From Omphiscola glabra (lineage: Eukaryota; Mollusca; Gastropoda; Lymnaeidae), in contig OZ024794.1 of the NCBI GenBank assembly GCA_964017045.1, positions 30,723,815 to 30,787,814 of the forward strand: DNA of 64,000 nt. Direction: 5' to 3'. Below are positions 1-10,524 of this stretch, piece by piece. The position numbers were made by a program, and so were the translations under genes. Positions within the stretch are counted from its first letter, which is position 1. Each line of letters opens with the position of its first letter. Under the pieces are notes generated by a model. That model worked only from the letters and a program-made list of their open reading frames with translations. It had not been told where the DNA came from and ran no database searches.

Positions 1-928
1 CCAATAAACAATAATCTTGTTAAGCTAAATCTTGTACATCCTTGACTGTGCTCACCCCCTCCACCCCCCAATAAACAATAATCTTGTTAAGCTAAATCTT
101 GTACATCCTTGACTGTGCTCACCCCCTCCACCCCCCAATAAACAATAATCTTGTTAAGCTAAATCTTGTACATCCTTGACTGTGCTCACCCCCTCCACCC
201 CCAATAAACAATAATCTTCTGTAGCTAAATCTTGTACATCCTTGACTGTGCTCACCCCCTCCACCCCCCAATAAACAATAATCTTCTGTAGCTAAATCTT
301 GTACATCCTTGACTGTGCTCACCCCCTCCACCCCCCCAATAAACAATAATCTTGTTTAGCTAAATCTTGTACATCCTTGACTGTGCTCACCCCCTCCACC
401 CCCCAATAAACAATAATCTTGTTTAGCTAAATCTTGTACATCCTTGACTGTGCTCACCCCCTCCACCCCCCCAATAAACAATAATCTTGTTAAGCTAAAT
501 CTTGTACATCCTTGACTGTGCTCACCCCCTCCACCCCCCAATAAACAATAATCTTGTGTAGCTAAATCTTGTACATCCTTGACTGTGCTCACCCCCTCCA
601 CCCCCCAATAAACAATAATCTTGTTTAGCTAAATCTTGTACATCCTTGACTGTGCTCACCCCCTCCACCCCCCAATAAACAATAATCTTCTGTAGCTAAA
701 TCTTGTACATCCTTGACTGTGCTCACCCCCTCCACCCCCCAATAAACAATAATCTTCTGTAGCTAAATCTTGTACATCCTTGACTGTGCTCACCCCCTCC
801 ACCCCCCAATAAACAATAATCTTCTGTAGCTAAATCTTGTACATCCTTGACTGTGCTCACCCCCTCCACCCCCCAATAAACAATAATCTTCTGTAGCTAA
901 ATCTTGTACATCCTTGACTGTGCTCACC
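1..928. repeat. 67-bp minisatellite, about 14 copies
   Basis: A unit of 67-68 bp is repeated head to tail from the first base of the window, so the array continues outside. Each unit carries AATAAACAATAATCTT and CATCCTTGACTGTGCTCACC, followed by a C-rich stretch of variable length. Variants (CTGTAGC or TGTTAAGC or TGTTTAGC in the middle) come in blocks, with four CTGTAGC units next to each other at the right end, as expected from local unit duplication. Minus-strand ORFs over it simply translate the repeat and are not genes. Confidence 0.97.
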
Positions 929-1346
929 TCATTTTAAAACAACCAAAAAATGACGTCACGTGCCTTATGTTAGCTCAACTAATCAGATGACTGATGCCTT
1001 TTTTTATTTTGGTAATTTTTCTTTTCGTTTCTTTTAACAAAACAATATATATTTTAAAAAAATATAAAACAAAACACTTTTAATTAATGCAATTAATTGT
1101 AACGCTTGTGTAATGGATAAATCTCCTTTATCAAATGATAAGATTTTGTAAACGATTAAAAAATTAATTTTCTTTGAATGTTTCTACTAAAAAAATCGGG
1201 AACTTTTTTTATTGTTTATTTTAAATTTCATGATTTAGGCTGTGACTGTAACAACTAGTACATACCATTTTAACATAATGATAATTATATATCTTTACTT
1301 ACTGTATACCATTTCTAGAAAACTGACCACACAAATGATTGCATTG
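929..1346. other. AT-rich intergenic stretch, nothing recognised
   Basis: AT-rich sequence with homopolymer runs. I see no coding exon, RNA gene or repeat boundary. Confidence 0.5.
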
Positions 1347-1354
1347 GCTACACT

Positions 1355-1516
1355 CAGTGGCGTAGCAACGGCTTGGCATTGGGGCAGTTGCCAATGGCGC
1401 CGGCCTGCGCCAGTTCAAAAGGGCGCCGCTAAATCTCTAACTTTTAAAATTTTAAATTTATCAAGAGCGCCAAAAATAAACAAGCCAAGGGCGTCAGAAA
1501 CCCAGTTATGCCTCTG
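1355..1516. mobile_element. hAT-type MITE, 162 bp, exact 8-bp target duplication
   Basis: The element starts CAGTGGCGTAGC and ends with an imperfect inverted copy finishing CCTCTG. It is flanked on both sides by GCTACACT (1347-1354 and 1517-1524), a perfect 8-bp duplication, which is the hAT hallmark. It is too short to encode transposase. Related CAGTGGCGTA-type termini occur at 10206 and 15777, so this is one of a family of non-autonomous elements. Confidence 0.85.
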
Positions 1517-1524
1517 GCTACACT

Positions 1525-2229
1525 GTTTCTATACAGCTTGCCGCGCAGATAAGTCTGCGTCTATACTTTTTTCCTTTAAAATTTGCAAAATAATTCTTTC
1601 TGGTTTACTCAAATCCTCTAAATAACATGTTCACTATAAAGGTATTCGTATAAATATAAGAAAATAAAATCATCTTTCATGTATATGCAATTTATGTTTC
1701 ATTGTCAACTGTGCTGATTTTCACAGTATAATGTATGATTGATGGATGGCTTCTGAATGAAAACAAATACGACCTGAATGCTTTGCAATGGCTAAGATAA
1801 AATATTTATAAAATGAATAACTCCGGTTGCAAAGAAAATAATTAAAAATAAATAAATGAAATATGCGGCTGTTAAGTAGACCATGTATGAAATATCAATT
1901 GTTTTTTTTTAAAACAATAAACAAATGAACAAATAAATATGATTTGTTGCTAAAAAAATCTAGGTATATTAAAAAATAATTAAATGTAATGTACATGTAG
2001 ATCTATATATATACATTTATTTATTTATATATACACATGAACAAATATTAAATATATGCTAATAAATAATGGATAAAGAATATCCCATTGATATAGTTGC
2101 ACCATGATACGAGTAAATACATAGTGGGCGAAACATCCCATGGCACACGAACATAAGCACCTCCGCCCTTGGAATGACGTCACTTGTTTACATCATAGAA
2201 CTTTTTAAAACTCCAAATTAAAAAGATGT
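1525..2229. other. AT-rich intergenic stretch
   Basis: Very AT-rich with short TA and AAT runs. There is no exon or recognisable element apart from microsatellite-like patches around 1990-2030. Confidence 0.5.
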
Positions 2230-2535
2230 CGTCTGAAGCGCTAGGCTTCACTGAGCCTTAAACAATATGAAGCGTTAGGCCAGTGGTTCTCAACCTCCCT
2301 AATGTCTGGACGCTTTAATACAGTTCCTCATTTTGTGGTGACCCCCAACTATAAAAAAATTTTCGTAGCTACTTCATAGATATGTGTTTTCCGATGCTAT
2401 TAGGCGACCTCTGTGTAAGGGTCGATCGACCCCAAAAGAGGTCGCGACCCACAGGTTGAGAACCGCTGCGTTAGGCTAACTGAACCTTAGCCAATATGAA
2501 ACGTGAGGCTTTACTGAACCTTAATCAATATGAAG
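2230..2535. repeat. 34-bp degenerate tandem repeat interrupted by a SPIN-like element
   Basis: About three and a half units of the pattern GCGTTAGGC, then CTGAACCTTA, then CAATATGAA lie on both sides of the SPIN-like insertion at 2281-2468. The neighbouring unbroken units act as paralogous empty sites and show that the hAT element landed inside a pre-existing array. Confidence 0.75.
2281..2468 (-). mobile_element. SPIN-like non-autonomous hAT element, copy 1
   Basis: The element is 188 bp with termini CAGTGGTTCTCAACC and GGTTGAGAACCGCTG. The exact 8-bp target duplication CGTTAGGC lies at 2273-2280 and 2469-2476. Read on the minus strand it shows the blocks seen in four other copies here: GGGTCGCGACC, a GGGGTCG block, the CATCGGAAAAC region and AAGTAGC. 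Those blocks match what I remember of the SPIN consensus from tetrapods, where SPIN was described as horizontally transferred. It contains no ORF. Confidence 0.88.
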
Positions 2536-2539
2536 CGTT

Positions 2540-3300
2540 AATACCGTGTGTAGCACACAAAAATCGATGTTGCAATCACTGTTCACTCAAAAAAAATCGA
2601 CCCCCACCCCGATACCGCGTTAATCGATTACTGATCAGGTTGCCATCAGCTCGTAGTCTCGCTGGAATTCTGTTCACAGTTTTCACCAACGTTAAAAAAA
2701 AACAACAACAAAAAAACCAACACAGTATTCGATATGTCCTAAGTGACATATGCGGGATATTCATCATCACACTGCAGACGTCCTTCTCATTTACTGTTCA
2801 TGTAACCATGTGATTAAAACTCGCGTTCACCTGCATGTTGATTACATTGACGTGTAAGCAGATTCTTTTGAACGTGTCACAAATATTTTTATTTAATAAG
2901 GAAAAAAAAAACCGACAAGTTTTTATTTAATATTCACCGCTCGCAAGCTCCTCCTGTTGTCAAAGCTGTTATTGCGTCAACTGAAATCTTTTCTGGTTGC
3001 TTCATAATCGATTTTATTTTTAACGCTGTAATGACACAACCGTTTATTACACTTTTTGAAATTCCACCTTGAAAGAATATTTTTTTTTATTGCATTAAAT
3101 TCTGAAAGAATGACATAAAAATGTTTGGAGGTAGATCTCCATATTAATTATACAATTTGTTTGTTCTACACACCCGAGTCGCATCTCATCTCCAGCGTGA
3201 TGACCGCTGACATAAATTTAGAATTTTATTATTTTAAAAGTCGTGTTTCAAAAATTTAACACAGGGAACACACACAAAAACATCCGCACCTACCATCTAT
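2540..3300. other. Intergenic, no gene recognised
   Basis: AT-rich sequence with a few short ORFs on both strands that lack splice or domain support. Nothing else is identified. Confidence 0.45.
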
Positions 3301-3301
3301 C

Positions 3302-3412
3302 TATGTCGGTGGGGATGTGCTGATGTCGGGGGTGATGTGCTGATGTCGGGGGTGACGTGCGGATGTCGGTGGTGTTGTGCTGATTTCCGTGATTGATGTG
3401 CTGCATGTCGTT
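3302..3412. repeat. 20-bp tandem repeat, about 5 copies
   Basis: The unit is GGTGATGTGCTGATGTCGGG with substitutions that increase towards the right end. It lies about 220 bp upstream of the start codon of the membrane-protein gene at 3631. Confidence 0.85.
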
Positions 3413-3630
3413 CACTCAATTGTCAGCCACACAAAGACAACCAATGCAGCAGAAATACATTGGTGTGAATCGGTTTGGAAAAGTTAAATTCTTTCATAAC
3501 ATGTGAACATCCTGTAAAGGGTCGCGATGTTAACTTGTTGATACTGCTAACATTTTACTCATCATATTACTGAGATAAATAGTTGGAGGGAATGTCCAGA
3601 TAGAAAGTAAAAAAAAACGAGTTTTTGAAT

Positions 3631-3753
3631 ATGCCTGTTTTGGAACAAGTCCACACTTCAAGACATATGGAGTTCCGGTTGCAGACATTTGGGAATATGC
3701 TTTTGATCTTTATTCTTAACATGGCTTTTTACGGCGCAATGGGACAGGAGACG
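3631..3753 (+). CDS. Membrane-protein gene, exon 1 (signal peptide)
   Basis: Encodes 41 residues ending QET, phase 0. The donor GTAATT follows at 3754. Confidence 0.8.
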
Positions 3754-3823
3754 GTAATTATGTTTCATTAAAAAAATTAAATACATAAAAAATGGAAGAT
3801 GAAATATTTGAATACAAGAATTA

Positions 3824-3904
<81 letters not shown>

Positions 3905-6900
3905 TTAAAGAAAATGATTATAAAACTAATTTTTCTAAAAAGTAGTTTTTAAAAATATATTTTTAAAATCACTGATTTAGTCATCAGAAGAAATTATTTT
4001 AATAAATGAGAGTTAGAAATAAACGTTAGAACCATTTGTTGATGTGCTCTTACAAATAAGCGTCAGTTCACGCGATCAAATTTCGCGTCAAATTGTTGTA
4101 AGAACGCACTATTTTGTGAGTGGTTTCTTTTTTTGGGAGTTGATCAAATAGTAATTTAAAAGGTGTGACAAGGCTTCCATACACGAATTGCATCAAACGC
4201 TTGAGGGAAAATTTGATCGTGTGAACCGACCGTAAGCCGTTTATTTTCATATAAATATATTACAATTTTAAAAATACTACGTTAGGCTCGACGTGGCAAT
4301 GGCATGACGATGATCACGATTATCTATCTGATCACGATTATTACATATAAATACTTTACATAGCAAATATGGTAAAATACTTTCTTTTTTTTTTTAACGG
4401 AGGAGGAAAAAAAAAAAGGAAACGAGAAATGAATTTCCATGCAAGCCACATCTGAAATCTCTACACTTTTGGCCAGCATTTACTTACACAATCTGTTCCT
4501 TCTTAGACCTCTGGCTTGAGCCCATCGACGGAAAGCACTGGCGGTGGGGGCATAGAGAAGGAGGTGCTGGGACCTCTTCGTGTGTGGCACATCATCGCCG
4601 TCATCGCCACCTTGGTGCTCATAGCTTGTAAGCATTTTTAAAAAAATGCTATTTATTTATTATTTCTCTGACTACAAGATCTTTTCAATAAGGGTAACCT
4701 CTTTTTTCTCCTTGTCTCTTCTGCTACGGTATGTTAATATGTTAGTATTATCTATGTCATAAATGTCACAGTAACGCCTTCAGCGATATCTCCGTGAAAG
4801 CTTTTATTTTTAAACAAGGGAAGATTACCCTGTGGCTTGGCTAGAAGCTCATCCGGGTTGTGTTCCAGAGTGTGCAGATGTTTTATTTAAATTTAACTTT
4901 AACTTGATTTCTCTTTACCTTTTTAAAATCAATTTTTTTTTAACCAGTGGATTAGAAAGCGGGGGTCGATGGGGACGGCCCACCAAGGGCGGAACTTTTT
5001 TTTCTGCATATGTAGGGCGGCATTTCAGGAAAACGATAAAGTGGTTTTTTTTCTGAAAGGGGTTTGACGGCAAAAATCTTGGCCCGCCCCGGGTGGAACT
5101 AGCCCTAGCTACGCCACTGCTTTTAATGATTTCTCTCCACACCTTAGATCTCTTACAAGCTTCTCTAACGCTTCCCAACAGTTATCAATCTTAAGCACAT
5201 CCTTTGTCCAGCTCTCTTCGCTAGGTGATTCATGTTCCTACCAACACCTCTTCATCCCCGAAGGATCCATTAAAGTGCATGAAATGCCATCTCATCTTTA
5301 ACAAATTTAATTTCTTATCGACCATATTTTTTTTATAAACCATGTTGTGCTGCAGGAGTCACATAAAACAGTGTCGTAACTATAATCCATCCATCCATCC
5401 ATTCACCTATCCATCCATTCACCCATCCATCCATACATCCATCCATTCACCCATCCATCCATCCACCTATCCATCCATTCCCCCATCCATCCATTCACCC
5501 ATCCATTCACCCATCCATCCATCCACCCACCCATCCATCCATCCACCCACCCATCCATCCATCCACCCACCCATCCATCCATCCATCCCTGTGGCGCTAC
5601 AGCCCGTGTAATGCTTTGGCCTACCTCACTACTTCCTTCCACTCAGACCTAACTAATGCTCTTCTTTTCCATGCTTGTATTCCCAGTTGTTGTAGATCTT
5701 TTTCCACATCATCCACCCATCTAAGCCTAGGTCCGCCTTTGAGCCGTTTTCCTCTGGGGTTTTGGTGACGCACCCTCTTCAATCCTCTGTCATTTTGGCA
5801 TTCTTTCGTAACCATAATTGTATTTTTATTTGCAAATATGTAAAACACAGTGAAAATTGATCATTGAAAAAATACCATAAACCTCAACACCATCCTGTGT
5901 TTTATTGCTTGTTCTCTTCCGCTATGTTAGTAATCGTCTTCTGCTACTGCCACGACTACCGCATACCGAGAAGTCGTCAGGAGATTGAGGAGAATCACGA
6001 GAAGAGAATGCTGAACAAGAAATATCTGCACACCCTGGAACGTAACCCGGATGAGCTTCTAGTCAAGCCACCAGGTTAGTTTCCTTTGTTTAAAAAAAAA
6101 AAAGAAAGAATAATTAAACGCCTCTGAGCACGGTGTTGTCGTAGAGTGGACCTTCGCATGGGGTTTTGCCTCTTCGTGGCGTGGCAGACTAGTAGGGGGG
6201 ACTTGTCCACCCGAAGCTAAAAAACCCCGGCCAAACGCATGACTCCCAACGCAACGGGAGCTGCCACTAACATGATTACTAGTTGCTGTTAATGGATATG
6301 AGGCTTGGGTGGTCATCAAAACCCATGCCGATGATTTTAGCTACGTGGCCGTGAGAAAGCAACTCCTAGGCAACCGTTTTGTCCCGCCACTACCAACGTC
6401 CCGACCGAAAGACTCCCTGGGCGGTGGGGAGTGGTAATGCAACACTAACCCCCCGGAGTGGAAGCAAAGCCGTCCTGACCCACAGAGAGTGGACTGCGAA
6501 CGCTTTAAACGCAGCGTCCTCGGTCGACCGGGCCTCCCCTAGGTCAAGGGGGAAGTTACCGGCGCCCTTCCGCACGGGCTGGCGTCGGGTTAAGTCCTTC
6601 AGTGCGCTGGATTGTGTGGGGGGACGCCGGGGGGGGGGGGGCATTAATAGCACGCGCTCGACGGCCCACCGACTCTATCTCTTATGCGACATTTTCATTT
6701 TCAGTGGACCTTCGAGCAGTATAAGAGCTTGTCGAAAAGAGACACACGTTTCTGTTGCTTCGACCCAGGGCTTAGAAATGGTGAAAAGGTTTCAGGAACC
6801 CTATGATATTTTGGAAATTTAATATGATAAGTTATACCATAAGTAACACCAAAAACCGTGGCACGGTTAATATCTTTGTCATGAAAGTCACAGTAACGCC

Positions 6901-7242
6901 AGAAGGGATTTGTTCGTAAAAGCTTTTTATTTAAATTTAACTTAAGCTTTATTTCTATTTAATTCTTTTAAAATAATTTTTTTTTCTTTGTAATTATATT
7001 CAGTCACAGACACCACACAGAATGGGAGGAGGAATCCAAGGGAAGGGCTGCAAAAACATGGTCAAAGGGCAGTAACCCACCGAGAGAACGACAGGTCCGG
7101 CAAGACGCGCAATGACCCGGATTACTTCTCCAATGTTATCAGACCGAGGCCGAAGTCGGGGCTCGAGACCCCTCTTGCCATGCACCCTCGTGATCTCCTC
7201 GCTTTGATGGAACAGGTCCAGAAGAAAACGACAGCTCACTAA
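3631..7242 (+). CDS. Single-pass membrane protein, 208 aa, four coding exons, family not recognised
   Basis: The gene was rebuilt from four exons: 3631-3753, 4507-4627, 5931-6074 and 7004-7242. All boundaries are GT-AG and the phases (0, 1, 1) match at each junction, giving an unbroken 208-residue frame that ends TAA at 7240. An in-frame stop at 3601 limits the start. A second Met, residue 13, begins a better signal peptide (MEFRLQ, then the hydrophobic [12 protein letters not shown]). After likely cleavage near AMGQ there are only about 25-30 extracellular residues, rich in S, T and G. A transmembrane helix of about 23 residues ([13 protein letters not shown] continuing IVFCYC) spans the exon 2-3 junction. 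The cytoplasmic part of about 120 residues is charged and basic and holds [11 protein letters not shown]. Type I topology is inferred from this layout. I recognise no family or catalytic domain; it could be a small adaptor or receptor-associated subunit. Introns hold a foldback element, a hAT MITE and a GC-rich insertion. Confidence 0.82.
3829..3898. repeat. (AT)n microsatellite
   Basis: About 35 uninterrupted AT dinucleotides within intron 1 of the membrane-protein gene. Confidence 0.97.
4062..4231. mobile_element. Foldback-type MITE in intron 1
   Basis: The left end CAGTTCACGCGATCAAATTT is matched in inverted orientation at the right end, which reads AAATTTGATCGTGTGAACCG. The interior carries AACGCACTATTTTGT, also found in the palindromes at 43416 and 48046, so the three form a family. 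The target duplication is unclear (TAAGC occurs on both sides). Superfamily is not assigned. Confidence 0.7.
4507..4627 (+). CDS. Membrane-protein gene, exon 2 (ectodomain and first half of the helix)
   Basis: The acceptor TTCCTTCTTAG ends at 4506 and the donor GTAAGC starts at 4628. The exon leaves one base (T), completed by TA of exon 3 to give Leu inside the membrane helix. The joint restores a continuous hydrophobic segment, strong internal support for the model. Confidence 0.82.
4945..5119. mobile_element. hAT-type MITE in intron 2, 175 bp
   Basis: It begins CAGTGGATTAG and ends AGCTACGCCACTG. The flanks TTTTTAAC and CTTTTAAT agree at six of eight positions, consistent with an aged 8-bp target duplication. 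Its terminal bases match the CAGTGGCGTA family present elsewhere in this window. Confidence 0.75.
5387..5588. repeat. (CCAT)n-based microsatellite
   Basis: A tetranucleotide CCAT run with interspersed CACC and TTCA variants, in intron 2. Ile-His-Pro-Ser and Trp-Met-Asp-Gly ORFs over it are repeat artefacts. Confidence 0.95.
5931..6074 (+). CDS. Membrane-protein gene, exon 3 (second half of the helix and juxtamembrane part)
   Basis: The acceptor ends CTATGTTAG at 5930 and the donor GTTAGT starts at 6075. The exon begins [10 protein letters not shown] and continues into a charged stretch ([11 protein letters not shown]), probably helical. Confidence 0.8.
6115..6700. other. GC-rich insertion in intron 3, probably transposon-derived
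   Basis: About 580 bp with clearly higher GC than its AT-rich surroundings, sharply bounded, and without a recognisable protein domain in any frame. The composition and lack of coding resemble the 5' untranslated region of a non-LTR element or part of a long repeat (inference). No terminal repeats or target duplication were found. Confidence 0.4.
7004..7242 (+). CDS. Membrane-protein gene, terminal exon
   Basis: The acceptor TTATATTCAG ends at 7003. The exon completes a Val codon (G plus TC) and encodes a polar, arginine-rich tail ending KKTTAH and a TAA stop. An alternative acceptor at 6703 (TTTTCATTTTCAG) would give only six residues before a stop, a possible minor isoform. Confidence 0.8.
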
Positions 7243-7398
7243 ATGTGATCGTATTCTGTTTTTAATTCCCCCTTTAATGACTTACTAGGTGAGCAGAAGA
7301 ATGAGATCACAAGTTCGTAAACGTTGTAGGAAGCCACGGACAACAACGTTTGCGATAACTTGAAAGATGGCGTAAGATCAACGCATGAATTCGGAGTA

Positions 7399-7765
7399 CT
7401 CTTTGACATTTTTTTCTGGGAAGTAGTCGAGATGCTTCACTCTTTGACATTTTTTTCTGGGAAGTAGTCGAGATGCTTCACTCTTTGACATTTTGTCTGG
7501 GAAGTAGTCGAGATGCTTCACTCTTTGACATTTTGTCTGGGAAGTAGTCGAGATGCTTCACTCTTTGACATTTTGTCTGGGAAGTAGTCGAGATGCTTCA
7601 CTCTTTGACATTTTTTCTGGGAAGTAGCCGAAATGCTTCGCCCTTTGACATTTTGTCTTGGAAGTAGTCGAGATGCTTCGCTTTTGACATTTTTTTCTGG
7701 GAAGTAGTCGATGTGATCCGCTCTCTGACTTTGTTCTTGGGAGGTAGTCGAAGAGCTGTGCTCTC
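7399..7765. repeat. 40-41-bp minisatellite, about 9 copies
   Basis: The unit contains CTTTGACATTTT, then CTGGGAAGTAGTCGAGATGC. It begins about 150 bp past the stop codon of the membrane-protein gene, so it may lie in the 3' untranslated region. Units diverge towards the right end. Confidence 0.95.
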
Positions 7766-7799
7766 TCCCCAAAGACTTGTACAACAATCGTTTAAATAG

Positions 7800-8405
7800 A
7801 ATCGAATCCCTCTCAATACGAGAACTTTCTACATTTATTTTATTCCTTTGCTAAGTAAGAAAGACGTAAATTCCTCCTACCATTTTCCCACGTAGCTGGT
7901 GATCTTATCAAAGTCCAGCGCCAGAAAACTTTTAGAGACGTCCGGTAAAAACATTTTTTTGTGACGCCATATTTAAAGTCCGTTTATCTTTTCATCGGAG
8001 GAAAAAAAGAATCAACTACGAGGTTGTATCTCGTTGAGTAAGTGGAAGTGAAAAAAAAAGTTTCAAACCCAGGGGCGTATCAAGGTTTGCTGTCATCCCC
8101 CCCCCAATGTCCCCATGCCCCCCTCCGATTTTGCCTACCCTGGTAGTATCCTATTCTGGTGATATCCTGTTCTGGTGACATCCTGTTCTGATGTCACCCT
8201 GTTCTGGTGACATCCTGATCTTTAATATAGCTTAGATTTGGTATGTAAAGTAATGAAACAGACTCGAGAGAACTCTATCAAATTTTCTATCTTCCGTTCG
8301 GTGTTACTCCCCACCCCCAACCCACACGGGAATATGGTACTTAATGTATTCAGACAACGCGTTCGGCCCCACCCACCCCCGGCTGTTTAATGATATACCA
8401 CTACA
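7800..8405. other. Intergenic, fragments only
   Basis: A solitary CAGGGGCGTATCAAGG end near 8072 resembles a hAT MITE terminus without a partner. A short repeat of the type TCCTGTTCTGGTGACA lies at about 8148-8215. No gene was found. Confidence 0.45.
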
Positions 8406-8408
8406 TCC

Positions 8409-8999
8409 CCGGTCAGTACTAACAGTCCTCGGTCAGTATTAACAGTCCTCGGTCAGTACCAACAGTCCTCGGTCAGTACCAACAGTCCTCGGTCAGTACC
8501 AACAGTCCGAGACTCAGTACCAACAGTCCTCGGTCAGTACCAACAGTCCTCGGTCAGTACCAACAGTCCTCGGTCAGTACCAACAGTCCTCGGTCAGTAC
8601 CAACAGTCCTCGGTCAGTACCAACAGTCCTCGGTCAGTACCAACAGTCCTCGGTCAGTACCAACAGTCCTCGGTCAGTACCAACAGTCCTCGGTCAGTAC
8701 CAACAGTCCTCGGTCAGTACCAACAGTCCTCGGTCAGTACCAACAGTCCTCGGTCAGTACCAACAGTCCTCGGTCAGTACCAACAGTCCTCGGTCAGTAC
8801 CAACAGTCCTCGGTCAGTACCAACAGTCCTCGGTCAGTACCAACAGTCCTCGGTCAGTACCAACAGTCCTCGGTCAGTACCAACAGTCCTCGGTCAGTAC
8901 CAACAGTCCTCGGTCAGTACCAACAGTCCTCGGTCAGTACCAACAGTCCTCGGTCAGTACCAACAGTCCTCGGTCAGTACCAACAGTCCGAGACTCAGT
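8409..8999. repeat. 20-bp minisatellite, about 29 copies
   Basis: Near-identical units of CGGTCAGTACCAACAGTCCT. The same rare variant (CCGAGACTCAGT) occurs near 8507 and again at the extreme right end near 8985, dividing off a homogenised block of over 20 units. Confidence 0.97.
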
Positions 9000-9453
9000 T
9001 CGGTGACGTCCTTTTTTTTTTTTTACCAGTAACTACTTTCTATCTCGTCACGTGACCTGTGTTGACCTTGCTGCGCGTGAGGACACGCGGAGTCAACTGG
9101 TCGCATGGATCGTAAGAGACCACATCAGATCCCCCCAACAAGTAGGTCTGCCGACGTTCTTAAAATAGGTATCAGAGTATAAGATGGAAGCCGGACTGGT
9201 AAGTGGCGGTAATCGGTAATTGGCGCTCTAACTGGTTTAGGTTTCCATTCCTGGGTAGGGTAATACATTCATCATTCATGCGTAGCCCATATGACAAAGA
9301 TAGCCGTATCAAAAAATTGATCTAATACCTTCTAACTTTGGTAGCATTGTAAATATTTGAATGATGTGGTCGCAATTCAGGACAGGGCTACAACCTGGAG
9401 CTTGCGGCGGTCTGTATAAAAGATCATTACCTATACTAATCCAGATAAACTAT
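9000..9453. other. Intergenic; possible short first exon near 9184
   Basis: ATGGAAGCCGGACTG followed by the consensus donor GTAAGT (9184-9204) could be a tiny first coding exon, but no compatible downstream exon was found. Otherwise the stretch is unremarkable. Confidence 0.25.
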
Positions 9454-9461
9454 CCCATATC

Positions 9462-9649
9462 CAGGGCCGGATTTACAATTTTAAGGGCCAAAAAAAATTT
9501 GAGGCCTCATTTTGAAAAATAAAAAATATTGTCAAGTTTTTTTAATTCAAAAATATATATTTGTATATACTACTCCCAATTTTGGGGCGCCTTATTTCGC
9601 GGGGCCCCTAGGCCACGGCCTAGTCGGCCTGTCTGTAAATCCGGCCCTG
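9462..9649. mobile_element. hAT-type MITE, 188 bp, exact 8-bp target duplication
   Basis: Terminal inverted repeats CAGGGCCGGATTTACA and TGTAAATCCGGCCCTG match over 16 bp. CCCATATC flanks both sides (9454-9461 and 9650-9657). It has no coding capacity. The CAGGGCCGG terminus is also present, in a different arrangement, at 38909. Confidence 0.9.
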
Positions 9650-9657
9650 CCCATATC

Positions 9658-10197
9658 AGGGGTCTGATGCTTTTTTGACCGGGATGGGGGCAGGGGAGCT
9701 TGGGATGATAAGAATATCAATTAAAAATGTATCTTTTGAAATAAAAATCGTATATAATTTATGTTGTGCAATTTGATAATGAAAAAAAAAATTACATAAT
9801 TTCAGCCATTTTACTGAACAAGACCAAATGTTTTCGTGAAATTATTTGTGATTACATTTACAGCTGGATAACTGGTAATTTCAATTAATTTTTATCTTTT
9901 TTATTTAAAAAAAACTCAGAAGTATTCAACAATGCTATTTTATTTGTTATACTTGTGTTTTTGATTAAATATTTGCTAAATATCATTTTCTTTTCCATTA
10001 AAAAAAATTAATCGCATCCCCTTTTTTGAAATTGACTTTTTACCAATCGTACTTGTTCTTATGACTTAATGACCCTTTAAATCTATATGATAGGCAAACT
10101 ACTTTTCAAAATGTATTGGTTCCCCAAAAAGAGGCTTGAGTGAGTAAACAAATCATCTCCAGCTGCTTTTCAAACTTCCTATCCATTATCGTAAACA
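9658..10197. other. AT-rich intergenic stretch
   Basis: AT-rich with A and T runs. No gene, array or element ends recognised. Confidence 0.5.
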
Positions 10198-10205
10198 CAG
10201 GACAC

Positions 10206-10370
10206 CAGTGGCGTAGCGAGCTTAGCTCGCGCCTGGGGCACAATTCCTTTTTAGCCCCCCCCCCCCATTCGAAAACCATACAATATTATATGTAAAATAT
10301 ACCATTTGGCGCCCCTTTGTGAGTAGCGCCCGGGGCATGATGCCCCCTCGCCCACCTCGCTACGTCACTG
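10206..10370. mobile_element. hAT-type MITE, 165 bp
   Basis: The left end CAGTGGCGTAGCGAG pairs with the right end CTCGCTACGTCACTG. The flanks CAGGACAC and CTGGACAC match at seven of eight positions. A C-run follows the left end. It belongs with the elements at 1355 and 15777. Confidence 0.85.
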
Positions 10371-10524
10371 CTGGACACACCCAGTGACGCTGCTAAGGCT
10401 TTACTAATATACTGGGGCTTAACCGGCTGTAGTTTCTTTCACATGGAGTCCAGGTATTTTGAGATAATATCCTGTGGGTTCAAGTGTTACATGCAAGAGT
10501 TAACTTCTCATTTTATATAATACC

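Noticed and set aside
1242..1625. 127-codon ORF as a gene
   Set aside because: It runs across a complete hAT MITE with its target duplications, so the frame is fortuitous.
5342..5642. ORFs over the CCAT run
   Set aside because: Simple tetranucleotide repeat translated in several frames.
6379..6822. 147-codon ORF in the GC-rich insertion
   Set aside because: GC-rich sequence has few stops; the opposite strand is also open and no domain is recognisable. It is inside an intron of the membrane-protein gene.
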